64,000 nucleotides of DNA from Bdellovibrionaceae bacterium UBA6502 (lineage in GTDB: Bacteria > Bdellovibrionota > Bdellovibrionia > Bdellovibrionales > UBA840): NCBI GenBank assembly GCA_002436415.1, contig DJMA01000029.1, positions 1 to 64,000 on the forward strand, given 5' to 3'. Within the stretch, counting starts at the first letter, position 1. The number at the start of each line of letters is the position of its first letter. The translations under genes were made by a program, and so were the position numbers. The notes under the pieces are model-generated. The model saw only the letters and a list, made by a program, of their open reading frames with translations. It ran no database searches and had not been told where the DNA came from. Positions 1 to 9,257 of this stretch are shown here, in pieces.

Positions 1-113
1 CCTTCGCGAATAAACTGCCCCTTTTGGTACGATTTCTTATGAGTAAATTCGCCCTAGCACAACGCATTATTTTAAGCACACCAATTGCACTAACTTTAAC
101 AAAGGACACTCAA

Positions 114-911
114 ATGAAAATAAAAATGACTTCAATCAAAAAAAGCCTAGCTTGGTCGACATTATTCGTCACTCTTTTCAACTTTAATGCATTTGCCGGA
201 GCTGATGGTAGCGGTGGTGGAAATGACATTCGCAGTACTGAAACAGAAGTTCGCCTTGCCATCAAAAACTTAAAGCCCAATTTAATTGAACTACTTAAAG
301 TCTATCAAATCCATTATAAAAAGCTTTCTGACGGATCTGTATTGTCTCAAAAGTACAATGAGTTTTACAAAGCATCAGATCAGGAGGAAACCCCTATTTC
401 AATTTGGAGTGTTGAAAACTCAAACTTTATCATCAAGCAAGACTCCCCTTGTGTTGATAAACAGGGACAAGAAAAAGACGCCTCTGTCATGGGAGAAGTA
501 AAACCAGGTGGGCCTATTTGCTTTAGTCTAAATCGATTACAAAGAATTCCCCCCAATGATCTTAATAAAAGACTCCTAGCTTTAGGTGGCCACGAGTTAG
601 CACATCAAATATTAGAGACTTTCGACGAAAAGTTCCCTGAGGATCTACAGTATCAAATAATTAATGGCTACGACTGGACAATGAATAAGGCTTTAGATTG
701 CCGAGTACATAGTTTTAGAGATTTCAAAGGAGAAGTTACTGGTTACCAAATCTACCTAACAAATCTCCAAAATTGTAGTGGTGGCTGTGGATACGCTTAT
801 TCTTTTGATAAATCTGAACTAAGTAAATACATTGAATTAGCAAGGAAGCCTAGAAAAGATGCCCTCGGCAGAATGGTTCGATGCGAGAAGTTCAGCTTCG
901 AAAAAAAATAA
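114..911 (+). CDS. Secreted HExxH zinc peptidase-like protein
   Basis: A 265-residue exported protein. The chosen start is the ATG at 114, after an AAAGGA Shine-Dalgarno about 7 nt upstream; the longer reading from 24 would put a non-signal stretch ahead of a good signal peptide (Lys-rich n-region, hydrophobic core, likely AFA cleavage). The mature N-terminus reads GADGSGGGND, a Gly-rich motif that recurs in another lipoprotein of this window. A zincin motif HELAH lies at about residues 160-164 and predicts a zinc metallopeptidase. A third zinc ligand cannot be placed with confidence. Cys residues towards the C-terminus (CSGGCGY) suggest periplasmic or extracellular disulfides. The exact family is not recognised. 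The gene is followed by a long inverted repeat. Confidence 0.75.
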   Translation: MKIKMTSIKKSLAWSTLFVTLFNFNAFAGADGSGGGNDIRSTETEVRLAIKNLKPNLIELLKVYQIHYKKLSDGSVLSQKYNEFYKASDQEETPISIWSVENSNFIIKQDSPCVDKQGQEKDASVMGEVKPGGPICFSLNRLQRIPPNDLNKRLLALGGHELAHQILETFDEKFPEDLQYQIINGYDWTMNKALDCRVHSFRDFKGEVTGYQIYLTNLQNCSGGCGYAYSFDKSELSKYIELARKPRKDALGRMVRCEKFSFEKK

Positions 912-1231
912 AGTCACAGACTGGTGCCTGATAAGTTTTTTAAATTTCTTCGATAATTTCTCAAGAGCACCAGTCAGTATTCTCTTCATTTTTATTCCCA
1001 AATAAAAAAAATCTCTACAGTTTCTAATCTAAACATTTTTAATAAATATAACGAATAGATTAGCTCTCAAAATTGTAGAGCTCCTCCTAAAGTTACTGAG
1101 TCCTAGATTGATTACGTCCCTGTTGGTATTAATGAGGTTTTCGCAAGCGTAGCGAATCTATTTCCTCAAAAAAGATCATGGAAATGCTTTAAAAAATAGG
1201 CTATGAAAAAGCATAACTTTTGGAGGTAATA
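912..1231. other. Intergenic region with a 9-bp inverted repeat
   Basis: No gene is supported here. A perfect inverted repeat GACTGGTGC (919-927) / GCACCAGTC (967-975) encloses about 39 nt just after the peptidase stop. It may be a transcription terminator or a decayed REP-like motif, since GGTGCCTG resembles the repeats at 36.4, 39.1 and 44.7 kb. The rest is AT-rich leader for the ABC-F gene. Confidence 0.4.
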
Positions 1232-2821
1232 TTGATTTCTGCTACGGATGTATCTTTAAGCTTTGGTGGACGTAAATTGTTTGATGAAGTAAATGTAAAG
1301 TTTACTCCTGGAAATTGCTATGGCCTTATTGGCGCCAATGGAGCAGGTAAATCTACCTTTATGAAACTTTTGGCTGGAGAGATTGAGCCCACGACGGGGA
1401 ATATATCGAGCGGAAGTGGCTTAAGAATCTCTACACTAAAGCAGGACCATTTTGCCTATGAAGAAGAAACGGTCTTAAATACCGTGTTAATGGGTAACCA
1501 ACAATTATTCAAAATTCTCCAAGAAAAGACGGCAATCTACAATAACCCTGATTTTTCAGAAGAAGATGGAATTAAGGCAGCTGAACTAGAAGCTGAGTTT
1601 GGAGAATTAGGAGGATATGAAGCTGAAAGTGAAGCAGGCGCTTTGCTTGAAGGCTTGTACATTCCAACCAATTTACACTACAAGCATATGAAAGAACTAA
1701 ACGGTGATGAAAAGGTAAGAGTTTTACTAGCACAAGCTCTCACTGGAAAACCTGATATTTTACTACTGGATGAGCCTACCAACCATTTGGACATTCGCTC
1801 TATTCGTTGGTTGGAGAATTTTTTATTTGATTTTGAAAATACTGTGATTGTGGTTTCACATGATCGTCATTTTTTGAATAAAGTGTGCACTCACATTGCT
1901 GATATAGATTATGGCAAGATTTCTACCTATGTTGGTAACTATGATTTTTGGAAAGAGTCTATCGAGTTAGCGATGCGCCTAAAAGCACAACAAAACAAAA
2001 AGGCTGAAGACAAAGCCAAAGACCTTAAAACCTTTATTGCAAGGTTTAGCGCGAACGCTTCTAAATCTAAACAGGCCACCTCAAGACAAAAACAATTGGA
2101 AAAACTAGAAATCGATGATCTTCCTGTGAGCACAAGAAAGTATCCTTTTGTTGGCTTTACTCCTAAACGCGAACTCGGAAAAGATATTGTAGAGTTAGAA
2201 AATGTTAGTAAAACCATTGACGGAGTTGAGGTCTTAAACAATGTAAACTTACGCATCGAAGAAGGTGAGAAAGTAGTTTTTCTTGGCGACAACGATCTTG
2301 AGAAAACCACCCTATTGCAAATCATCAATGGGGATATAGAGCCAGATAGCGGAACGGTAAAATGGGGATTAACTACAAGTCATATTGACTTACCTATGGA
2401 TAACTCAAAGTATTTTTCAGGAGAAAAAACTAGTATCGTCGATTGGCTAAGACACTTCTCGGAAGACAAAGACGATTCTTTCGTTCGAGGCTTCTTGGGT
2501 AAAATGTTGTTTTCAGGAGACGAGGCACTAAAAGCTACCAACGTTTTATCTGGTGGAGAAAAGGTTCGATGTATGTTAGCCCGCATGATGCTCTCTGGTG
2601 CTAATGTTTTGATTCTTGATGGGCCAACTAACCACTTAGATTTAGAAAGCATCTCAGCTTTAAATGATGGTCTCGTTCGTTTTAATGGAAGTATCTTATT
2701 CACTAGCCATGACCATCAGTTTATTCAAACCATTGCAAATAGAATCATCGTAATTGATAAATGCGTAGTTGATGATCGCAGAGAAAGCTATGATGAGTAC
2801 TTGGATCGTACACTCGGGTAA
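1232..2821 (+). CDS. ABC-F family ATPase, YbiT-like, with degenerate second ATPase site
   Basis: This is a 529-residue protein with two ATP-binding domains and no membrane segment, matching the length and order of the E. coli YbiT-type ABC-F proteins, which act on ribosomes. The start is TTG 1232, preceded by GGAGGT; an upstream TTG at 1220 would overlap that ribosome site. NBD1 has an intact Walker A (GANGAGKST, from residue 34) and Walker B (LLLDEPTNHLD, E181). The linker has the Lys/Arg-rich SANASKSKQATSR segment typical of the family. NBD2 is odd: its Walker A reads GDNDLEKTT (352-360), with Glu for the last P-loop Gly, and its Walker B reads LDGPTNHLD, with Gly464 where the catalytic Glu belongs. 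The NBD2 signature LSGGEK is intact. NBD2 is therefore predicted not to hydrolyse ATP. Confidence 0.9.
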   Translation: MISATDVSLSFGGRKLFDEVNVKFTPGNCYGLIGANGAGKSTFMKLLAGEIEPTTGNISSGSGLRISTLKQDHFAYEEETVLNTVLMGNQQLFKILQEKTAIYNNPDFSEEDGIKAAELEAEFGELGGYEAESEAGALLEGLYIPTNLHYKHMKELNGDEKVRVLLAQALTGKPDILLLDEPTNHLDIRSIRWLENFLFDFENTVIVVSHDRHFLNKVCTHIADIDYGKISTYVGNYDFWKESIELAMRLKAQQNKKAEDKAKDLKTFIARFSANASKSKQATSRQKQLEKLEIDDLPVSTRKYPFVGFTPKRELGKDIVELENVSKTIDGVEVLNNVNLRIEEGEKVVFLGDNDLEKTTLLQIINGDIEPDSGTVKWGLTTSHIDLPMDNSKYFSGEKTSIVDWLRHFSEDKDDSFVRGFLGKMLFSGDEALKATNVLSGGEKVRCMLARMMLSGANVLILDGPTNHLDLESISALNDGLVRFNGSILFTSHDHQFIQTIANRIIVIDKCVVDDRRESYDEYLDRTLG

Positions 2822-2833
2822 TTAATAAAGTCT

Positions 2834-2872
2834 TAAGCCTTTTTGCATATAGTTCCTTTACAAAAAGGCTTA
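2834..2872. terminator. Bidirectional terminator hairpin
   Basis: A perfect 12-bp inverted repeat, TAAGCCTTTTTG (2834-2845) / CAAAAAGGCTTA (2861-2872), sits between the converging ABC-F and trypsin-fold genes. The A/T flanks allow it to act in both directions. Confidence 0.7.
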
Positions 2873-2878
2873 GAAAAA

Positions 2879-4060
2879 CTATTCACATTCAGCAATTGTG
2901 TAGTGATCACCCCATAGGACTTGACCATTCTCCCTAAAAATCTCTTTTCTAAAAAACCATTCTGTTCTACCAAAAGCTTTCTTTTGCTTTCCGTTTACTT
3001 CATCGAACCAACCCATGCTGCCATCAAGAGTTTTAGCAAAATAATAATAAATTGAATTATTAGACTCTATGGTTCCCTCTGTTCTTTCGTTGTATCCGAT
3101 ATCGTAGAACTCCTGTGTTCTCCAAGAATTGTCTGTCAATTGAAGCCTCATAGCAACATTGATTGGTTTATGACAACGGTTTTGAACATAGAAATAGTGA
3201 AATTGCTCAGTATCAAATCTTACTCTTTGAAACAACCTATTTTTTTCTGGTTTGCCAGTAACTATGTTGGCTATCTCTTTTTCTAACTCAGGGGTTATCA
3301 TTACAACATTATTTACTTTTTGATCTTCGTCGTATCTTTCCGTATTATAGACTCCGATAACTTTCCCTGCTCTAGGGTTTTGTCTGTCTTTAATAATTAC
3401 TGCTGCTCCACCCGCCCCTGGCCCTGTATCACAACTAATTTTACCTATGACTCCATAATCTTTCATTAGGTAGCAAAAGTCTTCAAACAAGAGGCTTCCC
3501 AGAGGTTTATCAGCGGGATAGCTTCTCAGTGAGACATTGTAAACTCTATTTAGATCAAAGCCGTCGAAAACATTACCTAAACCATACCAACCATAAAGTT
3601 GACCTACATCTTTTTGACTTTTGTCGCTGAACACACGCAACAAAGCTAGATTATTTTTCTTCAATCGGTACGGTAAATTTCTTTCACCTTTTAAATTTGC
3701 AGGAATCCCGTTTCCTAATGCCTCGACATAGTCTTTTAAAACATAGCCTTCTTTTATAAATACTCGACTGGGAGATCTTGTCTTTTTACCTACATACCTA
3801 GGATAATAAACTAACTGTTTAATAAGCTTTCCGGTATCAGTATCAATAACACAATGAGCAGATGTAATGATGTACTTATCTGAAATATTAGTTCCGATAC
3901 AACCAGAGGAATACTGTCCAATTTGCCCTTCTAAGTAACCAATCTTTCTAGCCTCGTCATGACCAGGAGAAACGATTCGCATCCTATCGTCACCATTAAT
4001 AACCCACGCTTTGGCAGGCTGTAGGGATAACATGATTAATAGAAACCCAAGAAACTTCAT
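2879..4060 (-). CDS. Secreted trypsin-fold pseudoprotease with C-terminal domain
   Basis: A 393-residue protein with a signal peptide (likely cleaved after AKA at residue 18). Residues about 30-265 have the chymotrypsin/V8 layout: the His motif TSAHC (H69), then a strand KNNLALL, then CDTGPGAGGAAV at 210-221. In active enzymes the second strand carries Asp (DxALL) and the third motif is GxSGG or PGSSGSP. Here the Asp position is Asn137 and no Ser occurs in residues 213-220, so two of three catalytic residues are missing. The nucleotide sequence shows no frameshift. The last 110 residues form a separate aromatic-rich domain (distantly DUF1036-like, low confidence). It is probably a binding protein or inhibitor of periplasm or surface rather than an enzyme. 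Confidence 0.75.
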   Translation of the reverse strand: MKFLGFLLIMLSLQPAKAWVINGDDRMRIVSPGHDEARKIGYLEGQIGQYSSGCIGTNISDKYIITSAHCVIDTDTGKLIKQLVYYPRYVGKKTRSPSRVFIKEGYVLKDYVEALGNGIPANLKGERNLPYRLKKNNLALLRVFSDKSQKDVGQLYGWYGLGNVFDGFDLNRVYNVSLRSYPADKPLGSLLFEDFCYLMKDYGVIGKISCDTGPGAGGAAVIIKDRQNPRAGKVIGVYNTERYDEDQKVNNVVMITPELEKEIANIVTGKPEKNRLFQRVRFDTEQFHYFYVQNRCHKPINVAMRLQLTDNSWRTQEFYDIGYNERTEGTIESNNSIYYYFAKTLDGSMGWFDEVNGKQKKAFGRTEWFFRKEIFRENGQVLWGDHYTIAECE

Positions 4061-4431
4061 TGCTACTCTCCCAGCTTACATAGAAAAAAATTTAGATATT
4101 CGCAGAATAACACAAAAACTCTCTCTCTCTAATTTTGTGAGCCTTATTTAGCTAGACACTGTAGTTAATGCAAGGACAGGTTACAATCTACGTAAAAAGC
4201 CAGAGAAACTAGAGGAGAAACCGAAGTGTGAGGAAAGAAATTTGATTGGTTTTTAGTGGTATTTTCCTTAATAAAAGTCAATTCAAGGATTGGACCCAAG
4301 CATAATCTGAAGGCCAATTTCGGAAAAACTATCTTTGTAAAAGACCGTAAGCTTTGGAAGTAAAAACTTAAAGTCGGCCTCATTCTGTCTCAATCCTTTG
4401 GAAAAGTAGAACAAAAAGGAAAATCGTGAGC
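4061..4431. other. Intergenic region without recognised content
   Basis: AT-rich stretch between two leftward genes. It includes a CT-dinucleotide run near 4120. The only longer open frame (4165-4383, minus) lacks a ribosome site and protein-like composition. Presumably it holds the promoter of the trypsin-fold gene. Confidence 0.4.
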
Positions 4432-4986
4432 TTAAAAAGAAGAACCTGGTTGAGTTAAAAACTCTAACTCTTCTTCACTTGATTGGCGACCTAGAATTTT
4501 ATTTCGATGAGGATACCTACCAAAACGAACTATAATATCACGATGAGCATGTTCGAATTTTAAATTATTTTCTAAGCCTGATTTCGCAAAAAGCTCTACA
4601 GCTCTATCATGAACTTCTAAAGATTCGCTGTGCATATAAGGTAAATAAGCAAATTGCCTTTCTTGCTTTTCTAACTTCAAATCTTCTCCATCAGCAACCA
4701 TATTCTCGGCAAGCCTTAGGGCCATGTCATCAAAAGCAAAAGAGGCCGGAGTCCCACGGTACATATTTCTTGAAAATTGATCTAACACAATTATTTCAGC
4801 TAAGCGTCGTTGCGGTGATGCACGAAAATCTTCTAGTTTACCTTCACTTGCCAGCTTATGAATTTCACTAAAGCGTTTTTGAATTTCAGAATCTAAATCA
4901 TCACTTTTTTTCCACCAATCTTTAGGCTCTAATTCCTCGAACCAAAATTTTAGGACTTCATCGAGCTTCTTGTCTAGGGAGTTCAT
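4432..4986 (-). CDS. DUF924 family protein
   Basis: A 184-residue soluble protein, close to the usual size of DUF924 (COG3803) proteins, which have a TPR-like helical fold and no established reaction. Diagnostic features are the N-terminal LKFWFEEL, the central LAEIIVLDQFSRNMYRGTPASFAFD, the YLPYMHSE segment and the C-terminal FGRYPHRN. A GAGG ribosome site lies about 6 nt before the ATG. The gene lies 58 bp downstream of the histidine kinase gene on the same strand, so it could be co-transcribed, but nothing links the functions. Confidence 0.9.
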   Translation of the reverse strand: MNSLDKKLDEVLKFWFEELEPKDWWKKSDDLDSEIQKRFSEIHKLASEGKLEDFRASPQRRLAEIIVLDQFSRNMYRGTPASFAFDDMALRLAENMVADGEDLKLEKQERQFAYLPYMHSESLEVHDRAVELFAKSGLENNLKFEHAHRDIIVRFGRYPHRNKILGRQSSEEELEFLTQPGSSF

Positions 4987-5044
4987 CTTGGACCTCTTTC
5001 AGAATTGTTAAAAAGTTCTATAGAAATGAAATTAGCAAGAGTGA

Positions 5045-6361
5045 CTAAAAATCGTCTTCCAACCTAACATGCTTTAGCTTTAGGTGCACCGTTGAGCCGA
5101 TATTTATCTCAGAATCTATTTCAATACTCCCGCCCCACTCTTTAACAGTTCTTAGTGCGGAAGAGAGACCAATTCCTTTACCTCGCACTTTCGTGGTAAA
5201 GCCTTCTTTCCCAAATTGCTCTAGTGCAGGCTTTTGAAATCCCTCTCCGTTATCTGAAATGTGAATTACAAAAAACTGATCTTGAAGCTCAAAGTCTATC
5301 CCCACCTTCAGTCTTTCTTGCTTTTGTGCCTCATAGGCATTGTTTAAAATATTTGAAACGATTCGCCCCAACCATACTTCATTATAAATTACACCTAAAT
5401 TTCTCAGTTCTTTGTCAAAAACAATATCAACATCAAGTCCGTTAAGAGTTAGTTCTTTTTCTTTAACAATATCCGAAACTAAATTTTGAAGCTGATCAAC
5501 TGTGTATGCTTGTGGTGTATATGAATCATCATTATTATAAGAATCATGATTCAAAAGATCATCTGCGATTTTTTTTATCCTTTGAGCGGCCGTTACAACT
5601 AAATCTGTAACTTCATCAGCCTGAGGCATTTTTTGAGAGACAATTTCCAGCGCTGTTAATGGAGAACGAATGTCGTGTGCGACTTGCCTCGCTATATCTA
5701 GCTTGGTTTTCTTTGCCTCTAGTAACTTACCTTGTCTTGCCATTTCCAATAGTGTTTGTATTGGTTTGTAAGGAACTTCAATTTGGAGCTCATCATCTTT
5801 TGAAGAACCCAAAAATTTGGTAGCTTTTCGCAAAGAAATAAACACTGGAAAGCTCAAAAAGATAAATGCAATAAATAAAATTAAACTTAAGCCAACAATT
5901 ACTTTCTGTATAGAAAGTATAACTAAATCAAGTTTTTGGGAATGAGCACAGCGATCAAAGACTGCTTCAACGGAAAACTTGGCAATTGAATCAGGAAAAC
6001 TAAAAATTCTTTCTGTGTCTACTCTACATTTTTTTGATAAAACTGAAGTATTTTGAAAACTAGCAAAGGTATAGGGGGAATCTCCGAGGCTGCGTATTAT
6101 AACGCTATGAACAACTTCTCCATTGCTATTTAGAGTTTTCACAAGACCAACCAATAGCTCTTCTGTAATAGAAGCTGAATGGAGCCTAGTAAAAGCCAAC
6201 GGCCCAGCTTCTACTGCAGAGTAAAGATTTAGTTGGTATTCTTTTAATGACTCTTTTTGATGAACCTTAATTAAGGCTTGAATTGCAAAAAAGGAAGTTA
6301 GTATACATGCAATCAAGACAATAATACTGGCAAGAAAGAGTCTCTTGGTGGTTATTATCAT
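5045..6361 (-). CDS. Membrane sensor histidine kinase
   Basis: A 438-residue inner-membrane kinase. A first membrane helix (residues 8-30) and a second (about 147-176) enclose a periplasmic sensor of about 115 residues containing two cysteines (C112, C138). The HisKA box VAHDIRSPLTALE places the phospho-acceptor at H229. The ATPase domain has an N-box-like segment with NILNNAYEAQ, DNGEGFQ (G1) and GKGIGLSSA (G2), and a normal C-terminus. No receiver domain is attached and no response regulator is adjacent. The start overlaps the binding-protein stop by ATGA, so it is translationally coupled to an operon encoding a small exported peptide, an ACAD-like protein and a peptide-type binding protein. 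The simplest reading is that the kinase senses something made, modified or bound by those partners (inference). Confidence 0.9.
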   Translation of the reverse strand: MIITTKRLFLASIIVLIACILTSFFAIQALIKVHQKESLKEYQLNLYSAVEAGPLAFTRLHSASITEELLVGLVKTLNSNGEVVHSVIIRSLGDSPYTFASFQNTSVLSKKCRVDTERIFSFPDSIAKFSVEAVFDRCAHSQKLDLVILSIQKVIVGLSLILFIAFIFLSFPVFISLRKATKFLGSSKDDELQIEVPYKPIQTLLEMARQGKLLEAKKTKLDIARQVAHDIRSPLTALEIVSQKMPQADEVTDLVVTAAQRIKKIADDLLNHDSYNNDDSYTPQAYTVDQLQNLVSDIVKEKELTLNGLDVDIVFDKELRNLGVIYNEVWLGRIVSNILNNAYEAQKQERLKVGIDFELQDQFFVIHISDNGEGFQKPALEQFGKEGFTTKVRGKGIGLSSALRTVKEWGGSIEIDSEINIGSTVHLKLKHVRLEDDF

Positions 6362-7713
6362 TTAATTAACTCTAGCTTTTCGTGAAAGAACATTTCACCA
6401 TAGGAATTAAAACTAAGAAAAAACGGCGTACCTTTTTTACTATATGCAATTATTAGCCGTCGCCCAATTGGAAAAATTGACACTTCGTCGCGGATACTAG
6501 TTTCGAAATCTCTCAATGTTTTATTGTCAGGCGGAATTGTAGCCGCTGAAAGCCGAGCAATCTCTTTTAAGCCTGAAACACTTTTCGGTGCGAACTTTAA
6601 AAAATCATCAATATGATCCCATTTAAGAAGATCTTGTAAAATGACATGTCTTCCGCCAAAAATTGCTGAAGATAAAACTTGAACGTCTGCATCTTTAATT
6701 TTCTTACTTCCGGCCGAAATAAACTCACAGCGACTGCATTCTTTTTGAATAATCTCTTTAAAAATTGGAATTTCAAAATATACTTTAAATCTAGATTCCT
6801 TCGATTTTTTCTCTTTAATCTTAAGTAAACTGTCGAAAACTAGATTCTTTTGATAGCCAGGTTCACCAATACGAAAGAAGGTGTAGACTGGAAGAATGTT
6901 TCTAGGACTATTTTTATCAAAAGCAGATTTAAGCATACGAACAATCTGCTCACGTTTTTTCACAGGTAATTTAGTGTTAATAACTGCCGTAATTGCTTGC
7001 TGAACTGGCGTTTCTATAACATCATAATCTTCGAAGTTATCTACGAAAAAATTAGGGTATATTCCAAAGTCTGCTTTTTGACATTTCGATTTTGAAACTA
7101 AGCGGAGGTCATGACCTTTTACTTTCATGAGAACTGATTTGGAATCGTAGTTCAAAATTGGGTAGCGAGATACAAACCGGTTTTCCTTGGAGTTTAAATC
7201 GGCCATCCAAAACCTGTTTTGCCTAGAACCTGTGGACAATGCTTCTAATAAAACGCCTGTTAAATTTTTAATCTCCGACTCTAACTGAACTTCAAAAGTT
7301 AGCTCATCGATTTTTTTAAAGGATGAGTTGGAAAATACTTTACTCGCATCGTTGATTGGTGCTTTGTCTTTTAAACGTACTCGTTCTCCAATGGATCTAT
7401 TTATCAAATTGACATAAAAATAATATGCCACCTCTTCTACTTTTATTTTGTCACCATTACTCCATTTTAATGTGGAGTTTATCTGCGCTCTGAAAACTTT
7501 GCCGTTTGGAGAAAAGTTATATTTTTGGATAATACCTGGTTCAGCCGTTTTAGAAATAAATGATCGAAACACTGTCATTAAATATGCCAGATCTTTTCCG
7601 TCGGTAATTTCTCTCCCAGCCTGAAACTTGAACTCATCAACAGGTACACAGTATTTTAGTTCAGCCTTTAATATTACTGGCATTATCAAAATAACAAATA
7701 GAAAAAATCTCAT
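6358..7713 (-). CDS. Periplasmic solute-binding protein, SBP_bac_5 (DppA/OppA) type
   Basis: A 451-residue exported protein with a signal peptide (cleavage near LKA at 17) and no lipobox Cys at the cleavage site. After it, INSTLKWSNGDKIKVEEVAYYFYVNL matches the signature of family 5 extracellular solute-binding proteins, which bind peptides, nickel or other ligands for ABC importers. It is shorter than OppA (about 520 residues). No permease or ATPase genes are nearby. Its ends overlap the neighbouring genes by ATGA on both sides, and the next gene is a sensor kinase, so a role as a receptor that presents ligand to the kinase is more likely than transport (inference). Confidence 0.75.
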   Translation of the reverse strand: MRFFLFVILIMPVILKAELKYCVPVDEFKFQAGREITDGKDLAYLMTVFRSFISKTAEPGIIQKYNFSPNGKVFRAQINSTLKWSNGDKIKVEEVAYYFYVNLINRSIGERVRLKDKAPINDASKVFSNSSFKKIDELTFEVQLESEIKNLTGVLLEALSTGSRQNRFWMADLNSKENRFVSRYPILNYDSKSVLMKVKGHDLRLVSKSKCQKADFGIYPNFFVDNFEDYDVIETPVQQAITAVINTKLPVKKREQIVRMLKSAFDKNSPRNILPVYTFFRIGEPGYQKNLVFDSLLKIKEKKSKESRFKVYFEIPIFKEIIQKECSRCEFISAGSKKIKDADVQVLSSAIFGGRHVILQDLLKWDHIDDFLKFAPKSVSGLKEIARLSAATIPPDNKTLRDFETSIRDEVSIFPIGRRLIIAYSKKGTPFFLSFNSYGEMFFHEKLELIK

Positions 7714-9242
7714 TTAACAAAACCTTCCACTTTTAGTTGTTTAACTTTGGCAGGTTGAATGACTATATCTAGTAATAAAGACTGCTTGTTTAACAAACCT
7801 GATAAACCTTCTGTGGTCATTGCCTTACCTCCTTCATATAAAGCCAAGGTTCTGATACAGTTATTGATCAACGAATCTCTTTTTACATACAGGTCAAAAA
7901 AATCACCATAATTTGATTCTTCGATAGCCTTTTCAGCTTTAGATTCCAGTTCACTAAGTGCTTTATCAAGTAATATAATGTCGTCATTGTTCGGATTGAT
8001 TGAGTTAACTTCCTCGAGAGCTCTTCTCGCCATACCTGTCTCTGGAAAAACATACTTTGTTAAATAGTTTTGCGATTTTTCTCCCAACTTAAATTTTACA
8101 ACTAGTGATGATTTAGGGATTTCTAGTCGATCAATTTTTAAACGCACTGAGTTTGTCCCATGAAAAGCTACTAAATCTAAAGTGTTCTTTTTAATATTTT
8201 TCTCGTTCAATAACTTTTCAGATTCTATATGAACAATATAATTGTGATTATCTATTCTAAATCCAATTAAAAAATATTGAAAAAGTCCGATACCTGATAT
8301 CCAAGGAATTTCCCCTGAAACCTCAAAGGTTTCTTCTTTCTCAATACCAACTAATGGGCAATCTTCTTTCATCAAATGAGTAACGCCTAAGCCTAGTAGA
8401 GCATTTGAACTGGACACTTGATCCCAAACCATTTTATTTTTGCTTTGCCAATTGGGACTGTGAAAAAGTCTTTCAAATGCAGAAAGATTTTGCCACATGG
8501 TGAACCCTAAACACCCAGAAACTCTAAAAAGATCTCTTAACTTGCCATTCGATAGATATAAGTTACTTCCTTTATTTTCATTATGTAACACATCTCGTAT
8601 TGCTTGTTCGATCGCCTTAGGAGAATGATCTAAACGAAAGATATCTTTTTTCATTTGAGAAATTAAATCTTCCCATGCAACTGGATCTTTTTTCGATAAG
8701 CCAGACACTTTCAATAAAGTAATTGCTAATTCATTTAAAGAATTAAGATCAGAAGACAAGTACTCCACCATATCTTTCACAAGAATCAAAACTTCCGCTG
8801 CCTCTTTATCGATTGGACCAAAATTTTGAACATATGAAACCAACCATGAAAGATGTTCTTCATGTAGTTCCTCTGGAGACAACTCTAATTGATAATCCTC
8901 GTAGGTAATCCCTGAATGAGTTATGATCCCTTCTGATCCAATAAACTCACATAAGCGTAAATAAAAATCTGATTCAAGGATAAAACAATGCCAGATATCA
9001 TCCAACGCCATGTTACCAGGGAAAAAGAGTGAACTTTCTTTGTAAACACTCAATTGTAAATAGCGAAGGGTTTCACGTACAAGTAAAACCAGGTAATCGT
9101 CATTGTAGTCGCTAAATTTTTTGTGTATTTTTCGAAAAACATAGCTATTTTCCTCAGCCAAGACAAAATACGATAGAGTTGTCGAGTCTGGCCTTAAAGC
9201 TTGATTTAGCTTATCTTGAAACTTAGCAAAAGAGTTTTCCAT
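7710..9242 (-). CDS. Fusion of a WHxFIL-motif domain with an acyl-CoA-dehydrogenase-like domain
   Basis: A 510-residue cytoplasmic protein without a signal peptide. Residues about 40-160 hold ALDDIWHCFILESDFYLRLCEF with a following Ile-Thr-His, a motif (LWHxFILxT...FC...H) I associate with GRDP/COG4278-like proteins of unknown function. Residues about 205-510 resemble the acyl-CoA dehydrogenase (ACAD) superfamily. SGCLGFTMWQNLSAFERL fits the helical domain, FEVSGEIPWISGIGLFQYF the beta-barrel flavin-contact segment, and TNSVRLKIDRLEIP the end of the barrel. A shortened C-terminal helical domain ends LYEGGKAMTTEGL...LLLDIVIQP. A flavin-dependent oxidation or hydroxylation is possible. It sits 15 bp after a tiny exported peptide gene, so peptide modification is an attractive but untested guess. 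Confidence 0.6.
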   Translation of the reverse strand: MENSFAKFQDKLNQALRPDSTTLSYFVLAEENSYVFRKIHKKFSDYNDDYLVLLVRETLRYLQLSVYKESSLFFPGNMALDDIWHCFILESDFYLRLCEFIGSEGIITHSGITYEDYQLELSPEELHEEHLSWLVSYVQNFGPIDKEAAEVLILVKDMVEYLSSDLNSLNELAITLLKVSGLSKKDPVAWEDLISQMKKDIFRLDHSPKAIEQAIRDVLHNENKGSNLYLSNGKLRDLFRVSGCLGFTMWQNLSAFERLFHSPNWQSKNKMVWDQVSSSNALLGLGVTHLMKEDCPLVGIEKEETFEVSGEIPWISGIGLFQYFLIGFRIDNHNYIVHIESEKLLNEKNIKKNTLDLVAFHGTNSVRLKIDRLEIPKSSLVVKFKLGEKSQNYLTKYVFPETGMARRALEEVNSINPNNDDIILLDKALSELESKAEKAIEESNYGDFFDLYVKRDSLINNCIRTLALYEGGKAMTTEGLSGLLNKQSLLLDIVIQPAKVKQLKVEGFVK

Positions 9243-9257
9243 CTTCCAAAAATCTAC

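Noticed and set aside
4165..4383. Leftward 72-codon open frame in the gap after the trypsin-fold gene
   Set aside because: No ribosome site and unusual composition; probably chance.
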